The notes under the pieces were generated by a model that saw only the letters and a program-made list of their open reading frames with translations, was not told where the DNA came from and made no database searches. This document shows positions 55,062 to 64,000 of a stretch of DNA of 64,000 bases, piece after piece (position 1 is the first letter of the stretch; each line of letters begins with the position of its first letter). The stretch lies in assembly GCF_000832125.1 (NCBI RefSeq), contig NZ_JPRK01000027.1:147042-211041 (forward strand). Direction: 5' to 3'. This stretch comes from Flavobacterium hibernum (lineage in GTDB: Bacteria; Bacteroidota; Bacteroidia; Flavobacteriales; Flavobacteriaceae). The position numbers and the translations under genes were made by a program.

Positions 55062-55730
55062 TTATTTTACTTCTTCAATTTTTCCTCCAAAAACTGTTTT
55101 TTGATTAATTTGTTTCGGTTTTCCATAAATGTAAATAGAGCCTCCTGCGCTTACTTTTGCATCTACAAGAGTAGAAGCATTCACATCTGCTTTTCCTCCC
55201 GCAGAAACGCTTACAGTTGTTTGAGAAGTATTTAATTTACTTGCCAGAAGATATCCTCCAGCTCCTAAACTTGCAACTTGATTATCTGCCTTACCGGTTA
55301 AAGTGATCGAACCTCCAGAAACTGAACTTACTTTTAGTTTATCAACATCCAAATCTACATTAATTGTTGCACCTTCTTGCGCACTAACTTTAAAACTAGT
55401 TGCTTTTATAGCTTCTTTACTGCTAACATTTGCACCTTCATTTACATCAATTAGTTCTAAATGTTTGTAATATAAAGTAATATCCAGATCATTTCCTGAT
55501 AATAGCTTTGGAAAAGGCATTCTTAATTTTAATATTCCATTTTTATTTACAGCTTCAACTTCTGCTTCTCTAGCTCCTTTTATAACAACTTTATTTTCTG
55601 ACGATTGAACTAATTTGACACTCAATTTGTCGTAAACTTTTACGGTATCAAAATCACCCAACTCTTTAGTAACCTGACCAAAAGACATTTGAACTAATAA
55701 AATTGCAGCTCCTATAATTAACTTTTTCAT
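55062..55730 (-). CDS. GIN-domain (DUF2807) secreted protein
   Basis: 222 residues with a signal peptide (KLIIGAAILLVQMSFGQVTK). The body is a beta-helix-like string (FDTVKVYDKLSVKLVQSSEN, IKATSFKVSAQEGATINVDL, LKVSSVSGGSITLTGKADNQ, TTVSVSAGGKADVNASTLVD) with SGGSI / SAGGK turns, typical of the head GIN domain. Such proteins are common in Bacteroidetes and have no established reaction. It is first of the three-gene run and follows rnr by 24 bases, so it may be transcribed with it. Confidence 0.88.
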   Translation of the reverse strand: MKKLIIGAAILLVQMSFGQVTKELGDFDTVKVYDKLSVKLVQSSENKVVIKGAREAEVEAVNKNGILKLRMPFPKLLSGNDLDITLYYKHLELIDVNEGANVSSKEAIKATSFKVSAQEGATINVDLDVDKLKVSSVSGGSITLTGKADNQVASLGAGGYLLASKLNTSQTTVSVSAGGKADVNASTLVDAKVSAGGSIYIYGKPKQINQKTVFGGKIEEVK

Positions 55731-55754
55731 ACTTTTATTTTTTAAATTTTACTT

Positions 55755-57935
55755 TTATTCTGCTCTTCTTAAAAAATGAAAATCTAATTGTTTTTTAACT
55801 AAATCGGCATTTTTTACTTTAACGTAAATTTCATCTCCTAATTGCAAAATACTGTTTGAAGTCGCTCCAACCAAAGCGTATTGCTTTTCATCGAAAGTAT
55901 AATAATCATCTTTAATTTCTCTGATTCTTACCATTCCTTCGCATTTGTTAGACACAATTTCAACATAAATTCCCCATTCTGTAACTCCTGAAATAACTCC
56001 CAAAAATTCTTCGTCCTGGTGATCTTGCATGTATTTAACCTGCATGTATTTAATACTATCTCGCTCAGCATTTGTTGCTAAACCTTCCATATTCGAACAA
56101 TGTAAACATTTTGTTTCGTATATTTCTTCATCTACAGATTTACCTCCGTCAAGGTAATATTGTAGCAAACGGTGTACCATAACGTCTGGGTAACGACGAA
56201 TTGGCGATGTAAAATGGCTATAATAGTCAAAAGCTAATCCGTAATGGCCAATATTCTCTGTCGAGTACTTTGCCTTACTCATACTTCTAATCGCAAGCGT
56301 ATCGATAAGATTTTGCTCTTTTTTACCGTTTACTTCTTCCATCAAAGCATTCAATGATTTCGAAATATCTCCTTTGTTTCTAAAATCTATTTTATAACCA
56401 AACTTAGCAATTACTCCCGCCATTGCAATTAACTTATCTTCATTTGGTTCATCGTGAATCCTGTAAACAAATGTTTTCTTTTGTTTACCAATGTATTCTG
56501 CCACTTTTCTATTGGCCAAAAGCATGAATTCTTCAATAAGATGATTGGCATCTTTTGAAACTTTAAAATAAACTCCTTCTGGTTCTCCTTGCTCATCCAG
56601 GTTGAATTTTACTTCGACTTTATCAAAAGAAATAGCTCCATTTGCCATTCTTTTCTTTCTTAGAATCTTAGCTAATTCATCTAATTTTAAAGTTGCCTGC
56701 GTAATTTCATCGGAAACAACATAAGATTCTCCTGTTATTGAAATATCAACAGGAATTGTATTGTCTTTTGTTTCAATGATATATTGTGCTTCTTCGTATG
56801 CAAAACGCTGATCTGAATAAATTACTGTTCTACCAAACCATTGGTTAATAACTTGTGCATTTTCTGAAACTTCAAAAATGGCTGAGAATGTATATTTCTC
56901 TTCATTTGGTCGTAATGAACAGGCAAAATTAGATAAAACTTCGGGAAGCATTGGCACTACTCTATCGACTAAATAAACCGAAGTTGCACGTTGATACGCT
57001 TCATCATCGAGGATTGTTCCTTCTTCAAGATAATACGAAACATCGGCAATATGAATACCAATTTCGTAATTTCCGTTTTCTAACTTTTTGAAAGACAAAG
57101 CATCATCAAAATCTTTTGCATCTTTTGGATCAATCGTAAACGTGAGTGTATCACGCATATCACGGCGTTTTGCAATTTCAGATTCTTGTATTGATGTATC
57201 TATTTTTTGAGCATAGACCTCTACTTCTACCGGAAAATCTGATGGTAAACCATATTCGGCCAAAATAGCATGAATCTCAGTATTGTGTTCTCCTGGTTTT
57301 CCTAAAACTCTAATCACAGATCCAAACGGACTATCGGCTCTTTTTGGCCAATCTTCGATCGTAACTAAAACAACATCACCATTTTCTGCTTCTCCAATTT
57401 TATCTTTTGGAATAAAAATATCGGTATACATTTTAGGGTTTGCGGTAGATACAAAAGCAAAATTAGCTTGAATGTCAATAACTCCAACAAATTCAGTTTT
57501 GTTTCTTTCTATAACTTCAATAACCTCACCTTCAGGTCTTTTACCTTTTCTTCTATTATAAACATAAACTTTTACTTTGTCTTTGTCTAAGGCACGGTTC
57601 AGGTTATTTGTAGGGATAAAAACATCTTCGGCAAAATCAGGACAAATAAAATAAGCCGTTTTTCGGCTCGTCATGTCAATTGTTCCTTCGTAATAATCCT
57701 GACTTACTGCTTTTACTAAATATTTACCAGGTTCAGATTCTATAATTTTCTTTGAAGCAGCCAGAATTTTTAAATCTTTTATAATCTCATTTCTGCTTTT
57801 TGTATCGTCTAGTTCGAGCTTTGCTCCTATTTGTTTGTAATTGAATGCTTTATTAGGGCTTTGCGATAAAATTTTTAAAATCTTGCTAGAGAAATCTTTC
57901 TCATTTTTTATCGGCTTTCTAATTTTCTTACTCAT
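55755..57935 (-). CDS. rnr: Ribonuclease R
   Basis: 726 residues, near the usual 750-810. An N-terminal winged-helix part (MSKKIRKPIKNEKDFSSKIL, ILSQSPNKAFNYKQIGAKLE), cold-shock-like beta parts, the RNB catalytic core (TIDPKDAKDFDDALSFKKLE near residue 268, with the catalytic Asp cluster) and a C-terminal S1 domain (GVISGVTEWGIYVEIVSNKC) are all present. It degrades structured RNA from 3' to 5'. It is followed by the GIN-domain gene; the S1 end is complete. Confidence 0.96.
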   Translation of the reverse strand: MSKKIRKPIKNEKDFSSKILKILSQSPNKAFNYKQIGAKLELDDTKSRNEIIKDLKILAASKKIIESEPGKYLVKAVSQDYYEGTIDMTSRKTAYFICPDFAEDVFIPTNNLNRALDKDKVKVYVYNRRKGKRPEGEVIEVIERNKTEFVGVIDIQANFAFVSTANPKMYTDIFIPKDKIGEAENGDVVLVTIEDWPKRADSPFGSVIRVLGKPGEHNTEIHAILAEYGLPSDFPVEVEVYAQKIDTSIQESEIAKRRDMRDTLTFTIDPKDAKDFDDALSFKKLENGNYEIGIHIADVSYYLEEGTILDDEAYQRATSVYLVDRVVPMLPEVLSNFACSLRPNEEKYTFSAIFEVSENAQVINQWFGRTVIYSDQRFAYEEAQYIIETKDNTIPVDISITGESYVVSDEITQATLKLDELAKILRKKRMANGAISFDKVEVKFNLDEQGEPEGVYFKVSKDANHLIEEFMLLANRKVAEYIGKQKKTFVYRIHDEPNEDKLIAMAGVIAKFGYKIDFRNKGDISKSLNALMEEVNGKKEQNLIDTLAIRSMSKAKYSTENIGHYGLAFDYYSHFTSPIRRYPDVMVHRLLQYYLDGGKSVDEEIYETKCLHCSNMEGLATNAERDSIKYMQVKYMQDHQDEEFLGVISGVTEWGIYVEIVSNKCEGMVRIREIKDDYYTFDEKQYALVGATSNSILQLGDEIYVKVKNADLVKKQLDFHFLRRAE

Positions 57936-58133
57936 ATATCTTTTCTTAAAAAGTTAAAATTACAAATAAGATATCAGATTATAGATTTTAACAAATAAAT
58001 TATTAAAAATATAACTTTCAGAAATAGGTATATATTGATTTTCAAAGGTCATTTGTAATTAGCATGTCTAAAATTGTGTTAGCGAAAAATCTTTAGTAAT
58101 ACTCATTTCGTATCTTTATAAAAAAGACCCTTC

Positions 58134-58367
58134 ATGGAAAGCTTTAAAACCATTGCAATATTCAATTATCAGCACGAAACTGTTGTTCTAAAACACTTAT
58201 TGGAACAAGAAGAGATTCCTTATTTTTTTGAAAACGAAATGACGCTTTCTGTTGTTCCAATGTACACTTCGGCACTGGGTGGAATTAAACTCAAAGTTCA
58301 TCCAAACGATTTCGAAGAAGTTCAGCAAATTCTGGACAATCTAAACAGTCCATTGAAAATCGTTTAA
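58134..58367 (+). CDS. DUF2007 putative signal-transducing protein
   Basis: 77 residues, the normal size for this small family. The pattern TIAIFNYQHETVVLKHLLEQ then EIPYFFENEMTLSVVPMYTS and IKLKVHPNDFEEVQQILDNL is characteristic. It forms a compact ferredoxin-like fold that has been linked to ligand or protein binding, but the role is unknown. It is divergent from rnr and followed by a long gene-free region. Confidence 0.85.
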   Translation: MESFKTIAIFNYQHETVVLKHLLEQEEIPYFFENEMTLSVVPMYTSALGGIKLKVHPNDFEEVQQILDNLNSPLKIV

Positions 58368-59274
58368 ACCATTCTATTTTTTCAAATTCAAAAAATTAAA
58401 TTTTCTTTTATTCTTTCAAAGTTGTCAACATATATTAAATACAACAAAAAGAAAAATTTAAATTAAATTAATTTTTGTTTGTTATTATAGCTTGTTAATA
58501 TGTGCTATAAATTTATTTTTAAAAGTATTGAAATGAAGTTTCTCTTACTTATCTTGAGTTATCAACATACTTATATTTTGTTAAAGGATTAATTTCTAAG
58601 AGTTTTTGTATTTTAATTAACAATGGTTAACAACCAAAAAGTAATTCATTTTGTAGATAAGTTCATATGTTGATTTTTGTTGAAAATGGCATTTTTGATA
58701 TTGATAACTTTTCCAAAAATTCCTCAAACTTTATTAGGTTATTTCATTCCGGTTTTGGATTAGGTTTTTTTTTGACACAACCAAAAAAAACTTCTAATTT
58801 TCTATCTCAACTTATTAACAAATAATGTTAACTTAAAGTTAATTGAATATCAACGAATTAGGTTTTGCTATTAACAATATAAAATTTTAACAAAATCTAT
58901 GATTATTATTTATTGATATTCAGCTATTTATATAGATATTAAAATTGTTAATAACGTTAACTTTTTGATATAAAGCGAGTTATAATTAACCGCATTTTAG
59001 GTATTAAAATGAATAAAACGAGACTAATTTTTATTTCAAAAGTAGAAGATTTGTAATGTACATCAATTGAATAGAAGTGTTTGTTATTAGCGTTTTTTCA
59101 GCATAGAATGTTCATTAGTTTTAATTACCTGAATTGGTGATTTTTATCAATTTTATGTTGCAGAATTTAAGCCGTTTGAAACGTTTTAAAATTCATAGCT
59201 AAGTTTTTTAGTTTTCGTGTGTTGCTAAGAAATTGTTTAATTAAATTTGCAGTACACAACTTAATAGTATTACA
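58368..59274. other. 907-bp A/T-rich gene-free region before rpiB
   Basis: No ORF of note on either strand. It contains TTATCAACA (58,559), TTATTAACA (58,812) and its complement TGTTAATAA (58,946), several GTTAAC words and the word TCAACATA in three copies, one inverted. These resemble relaxed DnaA boxes but do not match the strict TTATCCACA. The rpiB promoter lies at its right end. Confidence 0.5.
59222..59249 (+). promoter_or_regulatory. rpiB promoter
   Basis: TTG (59,222-59,224), 17-base spacer, TAAATTTG (59,242-59,249). The ATG lies 25 bases downstream. Confidence 0.6.
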
Positions 59275-59706
59275 ATGAAAATTTCGATAGGAAACGACCA
59301 CGCAGGACCAGATTATAAAAAAGCAATCGTAGCGATGCTTAAAGCAAAAGGATATGAGGTAACTAATTACGGGACAGATTCTGAAGATTCTGTTGATTAT
59401 CCAGATTATGGACATCCTGTGGCGAATGATGTATCTGAGGGAAAGGCTGATTTTGGAATTGTTATCTGCGGAAGCGGAAACGGAATTGCAATGACGGTTA
59501 ATAAACACCCAAAAGTAAGAGCAGGTTTATGTTGGACTAAAGAAATTGCGTATTTAACACGTTTACATAATGATGCAAATATTGTGAGTATTCCAGCGCG
59601 TTTTACATCTATTCCTCAAGCTGTTGAAATTGTTGAAACATTTTTAACAACTGCTTTTGAAGGTGGAAGACACCAAAATAGAGTGAATAAAATTGCTTGT
59701 CAATAA
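59275..59706 (+). CDS. rpiB: Ribose-5-phosphate isomerase B
   Basis: 143 residues, standard for RpiB. The N-terminal strand and turn MKISIGNDHAGPDYKKAIVA, the active-site loop ICGSGNGIAMTVNKHPKVRA with catalytic Cys65, and the segment AYLTRLHNDANIVSIPARFT with the conserved His and Arg residues are all intact. It interconverts ribose-5-phosphate and ribulose-5-phosphate in the pentose phosphate pathway. It is a single-gene unit ended by a strong terminator. Confidence 0.96.
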   Translation: MKISIGNDHAGPDYKKAIVAMLKAKGYEVTNYGTDSEDSVDYPDYGHPVANDVSEGKADFGIVICGSGNGIAMTVNKHPKVRAGLCWTKEIAYLTRLHNDANIVSIPARFTSIPQAVEIVETFLTTAFEGGRHQNRVNKIACQ

Positions 59707-59738
59707 AAATTACAGGTGCTTCGCACCAATATAATATA

Positions 59739-59777
59739 AATAAGCCGGATGAATTTTTAAAATTCATCCGGCTTATT
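59739..59777. terminator. Terminator between rpiB and the DUF1294 gene
   Basis: AATAAGCCGGATGAATTTT pairs with AAAATTCATCCGGCTTATT as a long, nearly perfect stem. It serves rpiB and, read the other way, the convergent DUF1294 gene. Confidence 0.85.
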
Positions 59778-59845
59778 GTTTAAAAATATTACTTTTAATT
59801 GTTTGGTAAATAGGTATTTATAGAGTTGTTAACAATGTAATTGTT

Positions 59846-60115
59846 TTAAACTTTATGAGTCATTTTGAGATAAACCAATACTATCTGAATTAAAAAAATA
59901 AGAGTGAACTTGACAATAAATGAAGTTTTACTCGTTTTATGTCTAAAAAGTAACATTGCCAATAACAAACCTACTGTTCCGCCAATTGCTTCTAGAAAAA
60001 ATAAGGTGTTTTCAGGAATCCTTTGTTTATTTTTTCGGGCTTGATATTTATCATATCCGGCAAGAAAAAAAACGATGATATTTACAAATAAAAAATACAG
60101 TAATAAAACTTCCAT
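59846..60115 (-). CDS. DUF1294 small membrane protein
   Basis: 89 residues. Three hydrophobic segments (LLLYFLFVNIIVFFLAGYDK, LFFLEAIGGTVGLLLAMLLF, FIVKFTLIFLIQIVLVYLKM) and the motifs NIIVFFLAGYDKYQARKNKQ and RHKTSKTSFIVKF fit DUF1294. Its role is unknown. A -7 box (CAAAGATA at 60,133-60,140, TATCTTTG on the minus strand) lies 17 bases before the start; no TTG is at the right distance. Confidence 0.85.
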   Translation of the reverse strand: MEVLLLYFLFVNIIVFFLAGYDKYQARKNKQRIPENTLFFLEAIGGTVGLLLAMLLFRHKTSKTSFIVKFTLIFLIQIVLVYLKMTHKV

Positions 60116-60230
60116 TGGCTTAAAATTAAAAACAAAGATATTATTTTAGCGGAGTGATTGATTAATCTGTCTACGGTTTTAAAAGACAAATTATCTCATT
60201 TTGTAATCAAGAAATTATTTCATTAAAAGT

Positions 60231-62354
60231 ATGACTAATATTCAATTTATTGCTAAAACTGTTCAAACAGCAGCAATTAACATTCAAAATACGGTAAAAT
60301 TATTAGAGGAAGATTGTACGATTCCGTTTATTTCACGTTACCGAAAAGATACTACAGGAAATCTGGATGAAGTTCAGATTGAGCAAATTGCAAAACTTCA
60401 AAAAGATTATGAAGCAATTGTAAAACGTAAAGATGCAGTTCTTAAATCAATTGAAGAGCAAAAAGCACTTACGCCAGAATTGAAACAGAAAATTGAACAG
60501 AGTTTTGATTTGCAAGAAATTGAAGATTTTTATCTTCCGTACAAAAAGAAGAAAAAAACAAAGGCAGATGTTGCACGCGAATTTGGTTTAGAGCCATTGG
60601 CAAAAATTATTATGTCTGAAAATGATGTTGATGTAGATTTTGTTTCAACACAATATCTTAATGAAAATGTTATTAACGAAGAAGCTGCCATGCAAGGCGC
60701 AAGAGATATTGTTGCTGAGTGGATTAACGAGAATATTTATGTTCGTAAACAACTGCGTAGATTGTATCAACGAAAAGCAACTATTGGGACTAAGGTTGTA
60801 AAAAAGAAAGCGGAAGAAGAAGGAGCTCAAAAATTCAGTCAGTATTTTGATTGGGAAGAACCTTTAACAAAAGCACCTTCACATAGATTATTGGCAATGC
60901 TTCGTGCTGAAAATGAAGGTTTTGTTAAAATGAAAGTTGATGTTGATATTGATGAGGCTTACGATATTATTGATGAAATAGTCATTAAAAAACAAAATAG
61001 TACAACGGCACATTTACAATTAGCGATCGAAGACAGTTATAAACGATTGTTGAATCCGGCAATTGGAAACGAAACTTTGCAAGAAGCAAAAGCTAAGGCT
61101 GATGCCAATTCTATTCAAGTATTTGCTAACAATTTAGGTCAGTTATTATTAGCGCCACCTTTGGGTGAAAAAAGAATTTTGGCAATTGATCCAGGATTTA
61201 GAAGTGGTTGTAAAGTAGTTTGTCTTGACGAAAAAGGAGATTTATTATATAACGAAACCATTTATCCGCACGCACCTCAAAACGAGGAAACTATGGCGAT
61301 CAAAAAAATTCGTTCGATGGTAAATGCGTATCAAATTGATGCGATTTCTATTGGAAATGGAACTGCTTCGAGAGAAACGGAATTTTTTATCAAAAAAATA
61401 GCATTTGATAAGCCTTTGCAGGTTTTTATAGTTTCGGAGGCTGGAGCGTCGGTTTATTCGGCTTCAAAAATAGCGAGAGAAGAATTTCCAAATTATGATG
61501 TAACGGTTCGTGGTTCAGTTTCTATTGGAAGACGACTTTCAGATCCTTTGGCTGAGTTGGTAAAAATTGACCCAAAAGCGATTGGAGTAGGACAATACCA
61601 ACATGATGTTGATCAAACAAAACTTAAAGAAGAACTTGATAATACGGTAATTCGTTGTGTGAACTCGGTTGGAATTAATATTAACACTGCCAGTAAACAT
61701 TTATTAAGTTATGTGAGTGGAATAGGAGAGAAGCTGGCGGAAAACATTGTTCAATACCGATCTGAAAATGGTCCGTTTGAAGATCGAAAGCAGCTAAAAA
61801 AAGTGCCTCGCTTAGGCGAGAAAGCATATCAGCAAGGTGCGGCTTTTATTAGAATTTCGAATGCAAAAAATCCATTAGATAATTCGGCTGTACACCCAGA
61901 AGCATATCCGGTTGTTGAAAAGATGGCTAAAGATTTAAAACTTTCGGTAAACGACTTAATTGCTAACAAAGAGAAAACAGCCTTAATTAAGGCCGAAAAT
62001 TATATTACACCTGAAATTGGTTTACTAACCTTAAAAGATATCATAAAAGAGCTTGAAAAGCCTGGATTAGACCCAAGAAAGTCGGCTAAGGTTTTTGAAT
62101 TTGATGCGAATGTAAAATCTATCAAAGATTTGAAAACTGGAATGATTTTGCCAGGAATTGTTAATAACATCACCAATTTTGGTTGTTTTGTTGATATTGG
62201 AATCAAAGAAAGCGGATTGGTTCACATTTCTCAACTAAAAGCCGGTTTTGTGAGCGATGTAAATGAGGTTGTAAAACTTCATCAGCATGTTGATGTAAAA
62301 GTTACTGAGGTTGACGAAGATCGAAAGAGAATCCAGTTGACGATGGTTTTATAA
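60231..62354 (+). CDS. tex: Tex-family RNA-binding transcriptional accessory protein
   Basis: 707 residues, slightly shorter than the usual 740-780. The order is an N-terminal helical domain (CTIPFISRYRKDTTGNLDEV), the YqgF-like core (KRILAIDPGFRSGCKVVCLD near residue 320), helix-hairpin-helix motifs (VGININTASKHLLSYVSGIG, FEDRKQLKKVPRLGEKAYQQ) and a C-terminal S1 domain (GMILPGIVNNITNFGCFVDI). Tex binds nucleic acids and influences transcription. It is a single gene, ended by a convergent terminator shared with the repeat protein. Confidence 0.95.
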   Translation: MTNIQFIAKTVQTAAINIQNTVKLLEEDCTIPFISRYRKDTTGNLDEVQIEQIAKLQKDYEAIVKRKDAVLKSIEEQKALTPELKQKIEQSFDLQEIEDFYLPYKKKKKTKADVAREFGLEPLAKIIMSENDVDVDFVSTQYLNENVINEEAAMQGARDIVAEWINENIYVRKQLRRLYQRKATIGTKVVKKKAEEEGAQKFSQYFDWEEPLTKAPSHRLLAMLRAENEGFVKMKVDVDIDEAYDIIDEIVIKKQNSTTAHLQLAIEDSYKRLLNPAIGNETLQEAKAKADANSIQVFANNLGQLLLAPPLGEKRILAIDPGFRSGCKVVCLDEKGDLLYNETIYPHAPQNEETMAIKKIRSMVNAYQIDAISIGNGTASRETEFFIKKIAFDKPLQVFIVSEAGASVYSASKIAREEFPNYDVTVRGSVSIGRRLSDPLAELVKIDPKAIGVGQYQHDVDQTKLKEELDNTVIRCVNSVGININTASKHLLSYVSGIGEKLAENIVQYRSENGPFEDRKQLKKVPRLGEKAYQQGAAFIRISNAKNPLDNSAVHPEAYPVVEKMAKDLKLSVNDLIANKEKTALIKAENYITPEIGLLTLKDIIKELEKPGLDPRKSAKVFEFDANVKSIKDLKTGMILPGIVNNITNFGCFVDIGIKESGLVHISQLKAGFVSDVNEVVKLHQHVDVKVTEVDEDRKRIQLTMVL

Positions 62355-62408
62355 AAATTCAAAAAAAATAAATTCCAAATTCCAAAATTGCTGGAATTAT
62401 TAAATAAA

Positions 62409-62452
62409 AAAACTCCCAAACTACATTTGTAATTTGGGAGTTTTGTTTTTTT
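62409..62452. terminator. Convergent terminator between tex and the repeat protein
   Basis: AAAACTCCCAAA and TTTGGGAGTTTT pair with a loop of about 14 bases and have T-runs on both sides. Confidence 0.85.
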
Positions 62453-62458
62453 AAAGAA

Positions 62459-64000
62459 TTACTTCTTGATTATAAACTTTTGAACTTTTACCTTATTATC
62501 GCTGGTGCTTTTTATAAAATACATACCATCTGATAAATTTTCTAAATTTATTGTATTGATTACATCTTCAGTAAGGTGAATCGATTTTATAGTTTTTCCA
62601 GATTGATCGATTATGCTATAATTACCTTTATTGGCAGTCACAACATTAATTATTCCTTTACTTGGATTAGGGTAAATTTTAAACTCAGTTTTGTTTGGCT
62701 CATTAATACCCAAGCGACTTATTGTAATACAATCAGACATGACTTTGCAATCTCCTATAGAAACTTCTACTTTGTAATCTCCAGCTTCTAGTGGAGTATA
62801 AGATTGATTTGTTTCATTGCTAAGTAAAGTATTTGGACATTTATACCATTGGTAAGTAGCACCCGAATGATTTGATGTTAATAAACCTGAATTTAAGCTT
62901 ACAGTATTGTTAATACTAGAAGAATTGTTTATTGTTAGATTTAAAGTTTTCGTATCACAACCTACAGTATTATAATAAGTTCCTGAAGTAGTATAGGTTG
63001 TACCATTAATTGGCCAATAATAGCTATTACAAGCTGTTTCTGTTTGAGAAGAAGAAGTTATAGGAGTAATAGTTAGATTTAAAGTTTTTGTATCACATCC
63101 TACAGTGTAAGGATAAATTCCAGAACTTGTATAAGTATTACCATTTACAGACCATTTATAACTTCCACATGCCGTTTCTGTTTGAGTAGAAGAAGTTATT
63201 GGTGTAATAGTTAAATCTAAAGTTTTTGTATCACATCCTACAGTGTAAGGATAAATTCCAGAATTTGTATAGGTAATGTTATTTACTAACCATTTAAAAC
63301 TTCCGCAAGCCATTTCTGTTTGAGTAGAAGAAGTTATTGGAGTAATGGTTAAATCTAAAGTCTTGGTATTACATCCCACAGTATAAGGGTAAATTCCAGA
63401 ACTTGTATAGGTAATGTTATTTACTGACCATTTATAACTTCCGCACGCCGTTTCAGTTTGTGTTGATGAAGTTATTGGTGTAATGGTTAAATCTAAAGTT
63501 TTCGTATCACAACCTACAGTATAAGGGTAAATTCCAGAACTTGTATAGGTAATGTTATTTACAGACCATTTATAACTTCCACAAGCCGTTTCTGTTTGTA
63601 TAGAAGAAGTTATTGGAGTAATAGTTAAATCTAAAGTCTTTGTATCACAACCTACGGTATAAGGATAAATTCCAGAATTAGTATAAGTAATTCCATTTGC
63701 TGACCATTTATAACTTCCGCATGCCGTTTCAGTTTGCGTAGATGTTGTGATTGGAGTAATCGTTAAATTTAAAGTTTTCGTATCACATCCTACGGTGTAA
63801 AGATAAGTTCCAGAACTAGTATAAGTAATTCCATTTGCAGCCCACTTATAACTTCCGCAAGCTGTTTCCGTTTGCGTAGATGTTGTGATTGGAGTAATGG
63901 TTAAATCTAAAGTTTTCGTATCACATCCTACAGTGTAAGGATAAGTTCCAGAACTAGTATAAGTAATTCCATTTGCAGCCCACTTATAACTTCCGCAAGC
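62459..64000 (-). CDS. T9SS-secreted repeat protein, 5' part cut by window
   Basis: The frame is open from 62,459 to the right edge (at least 513 codons) and starts outside the window; an in-frame GTG near 63,379 is not the real start. From the right edge it consists of eight 46-residue (138-bp) repeats of the form ACGSYKWSVNGITYTSSGTY then PYTVGCDTKTLDLTI, with two Cys per repeat. A short Ig-like part with ATYQWYKCPNT follows. The last 80 residues (FKIYPNPSKGIINVVTANKG ... GMYFIKSTSDNKVKVQKFII) are a type A T9SS C-terminal sorting domain. The protein should be exported by the T9SS and held at the surface. Its target is unknown; the repeat family is widespread in Bacteroidetes surface proteins. 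Confidence 0.85.
   Translation of the reverse strand, partial: ACGSYKWAANGITYTSSGTYPYTVGCDTKTLDLTITPITTSTQTETACGSYKWAANGITYTSSGTYLYTVGCDTKTLNLTITPITTSTQTETACGSYKWSANGITYTNSGIYPYTVGCDTKTLDLTITPITSSIQTETACGSYKWSVNNITYTSSGIYPYTVGCDTKTLDLTITPITSSTQTETACGSYKWSVNNITYTSSGIYPYTVGCNTKTLDLTITPITSSTQTEMACGSFKWLVNNITYTNSGIYPYTVGCDTKTLDLTITPITSSTQTETACGSYKWSVNGNTYTSSGIYPYTVGCDTKTLNLTITPITSSSQTETACNSYYWPINGTTYTTSGTYYNTVGCDTKTLNLTINNSSSINNTVSLNSGLLTSNHSGATYQWYKCPNTLLSNETNQSYTPLEAGDYKVEVSIGDCKVMSDCITISRLGINEPNKTEFKIYPNPSKGIINVVTANKGNYSIIDQSGKTIKSIHLTEDVINTINLENLSDGMYFIKSTSDNKVKVQKFIIKK
63013..64000 (-). repeat. 138-bp tandem repeats (46 residues each)
   Basis: Copies of ACTTCCGCAAGC-like sequence occur at 63,989, 63,851, 63,713, 63,575, 63,437, 63,299, 63,161 and about 63,019, a constant 138-bp spacing. 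At least eight copies are in the window, and the series continues beyond the right edge. Confidence 0.9.

Overview
The window is AT-rich DNA of a gliding member of the Bacteroidetes, most likely a Flavobacterium close to F. johnsoniae. The evidence is a giant SprB-type adhesin with its partner genes, PorP/SprF-like and type IX secretion (T9SS) C-terminal domains, Bacteroidetes promoters (TTG / TAnnTTTG), DUF4175, DUF2007, DUF2807 and HU-CCDC81/SPOR proteins, and housekeeping genes typical of flavobacteria. No phage, transposase, CRISPR array or rRNA was seen.

Layout. (1) 1-24,047, all on the minus strand, is the gliding/T9SS block. Reading in the direction of transcription it holds a small secreted protein (150 aa), a secreted beta-helix protein (430 aa), a small exported protein (134 aa), a SprC-like protein (478 aa), a SprD-like protein (1289 aa; PorP/SprF barrel, about 650 residues of TolA-like Ala-rich helix, SPOR-like end) and a SprB-like adhesin. 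The adhesin starts at 16,162, stays open to the left edge (at least 5,387 codons) and is cut by the window. The last four genes are close-packed and resemble the sprC-sprD-sprB order of F. johnsoniae; sprF would lie off the left edge. (2) 24,482-36,520 holds holB, a DoxX-like gene, a thioesterase, recA, plsC, trpS, dprA, an HU-CCDC81/SPOR protein and a PIF1/RecD-type helicase. Between recA and plsC are two ECF-type promoters in tandem, one before a probable small RNA and one before a 34-aa ORF. (3) 36,620-46,963 holds an OmpH/Skp chaperone, a methyltransferase, a GNAT acetyltransferase, mnmG, ybeY, a DUF4175 protein and gltX. Eight parS-like 16-mers flank mnmG: seven within 392 bp upstream, of which one also encodes the C-terminus of YbeY, and one just downstream. 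(4) 47,099-53,410 holds an SPFH protein, a small membrane/YtxH cluster, glnS, folB and tRNA-Cys. A 908-bp gene-free stretch there contains a diverged tandem duplication. (5) 53,411-62,354 holds a partial tRNA-Cys duplication, a 30-bp perfect palindromic repeat, a lipoprotein, a LysE-family exporter, a GIN-domain protein, rnr, a DUF2007 protein, a 907-bp AT-rich gap, rpiB, a DUF1294 protein and tex. (6) 62,459-64,000 is the 3' end of a second T9SS-secreted protein built of 46-residue Cys-containing repeats; it runs off the right edge.

How it fits together. The left block makes cell-surface gliding machinery: SprB is exported by the T9SS and moved along the surface, and the SprC/SprD-like proteins probably support it at the outer membrane. 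The remainder is mostly core information processing (replication, recombination, tRNA charging and modification, RNA decay). The parS cluster marks a chromosome-partition locus, which in most bacteria lies in the origin-proximal part of the chromosome. Promoter, parS and hairpin positions were read by eye. Protein family calls rest on motif recognition, with no database search.
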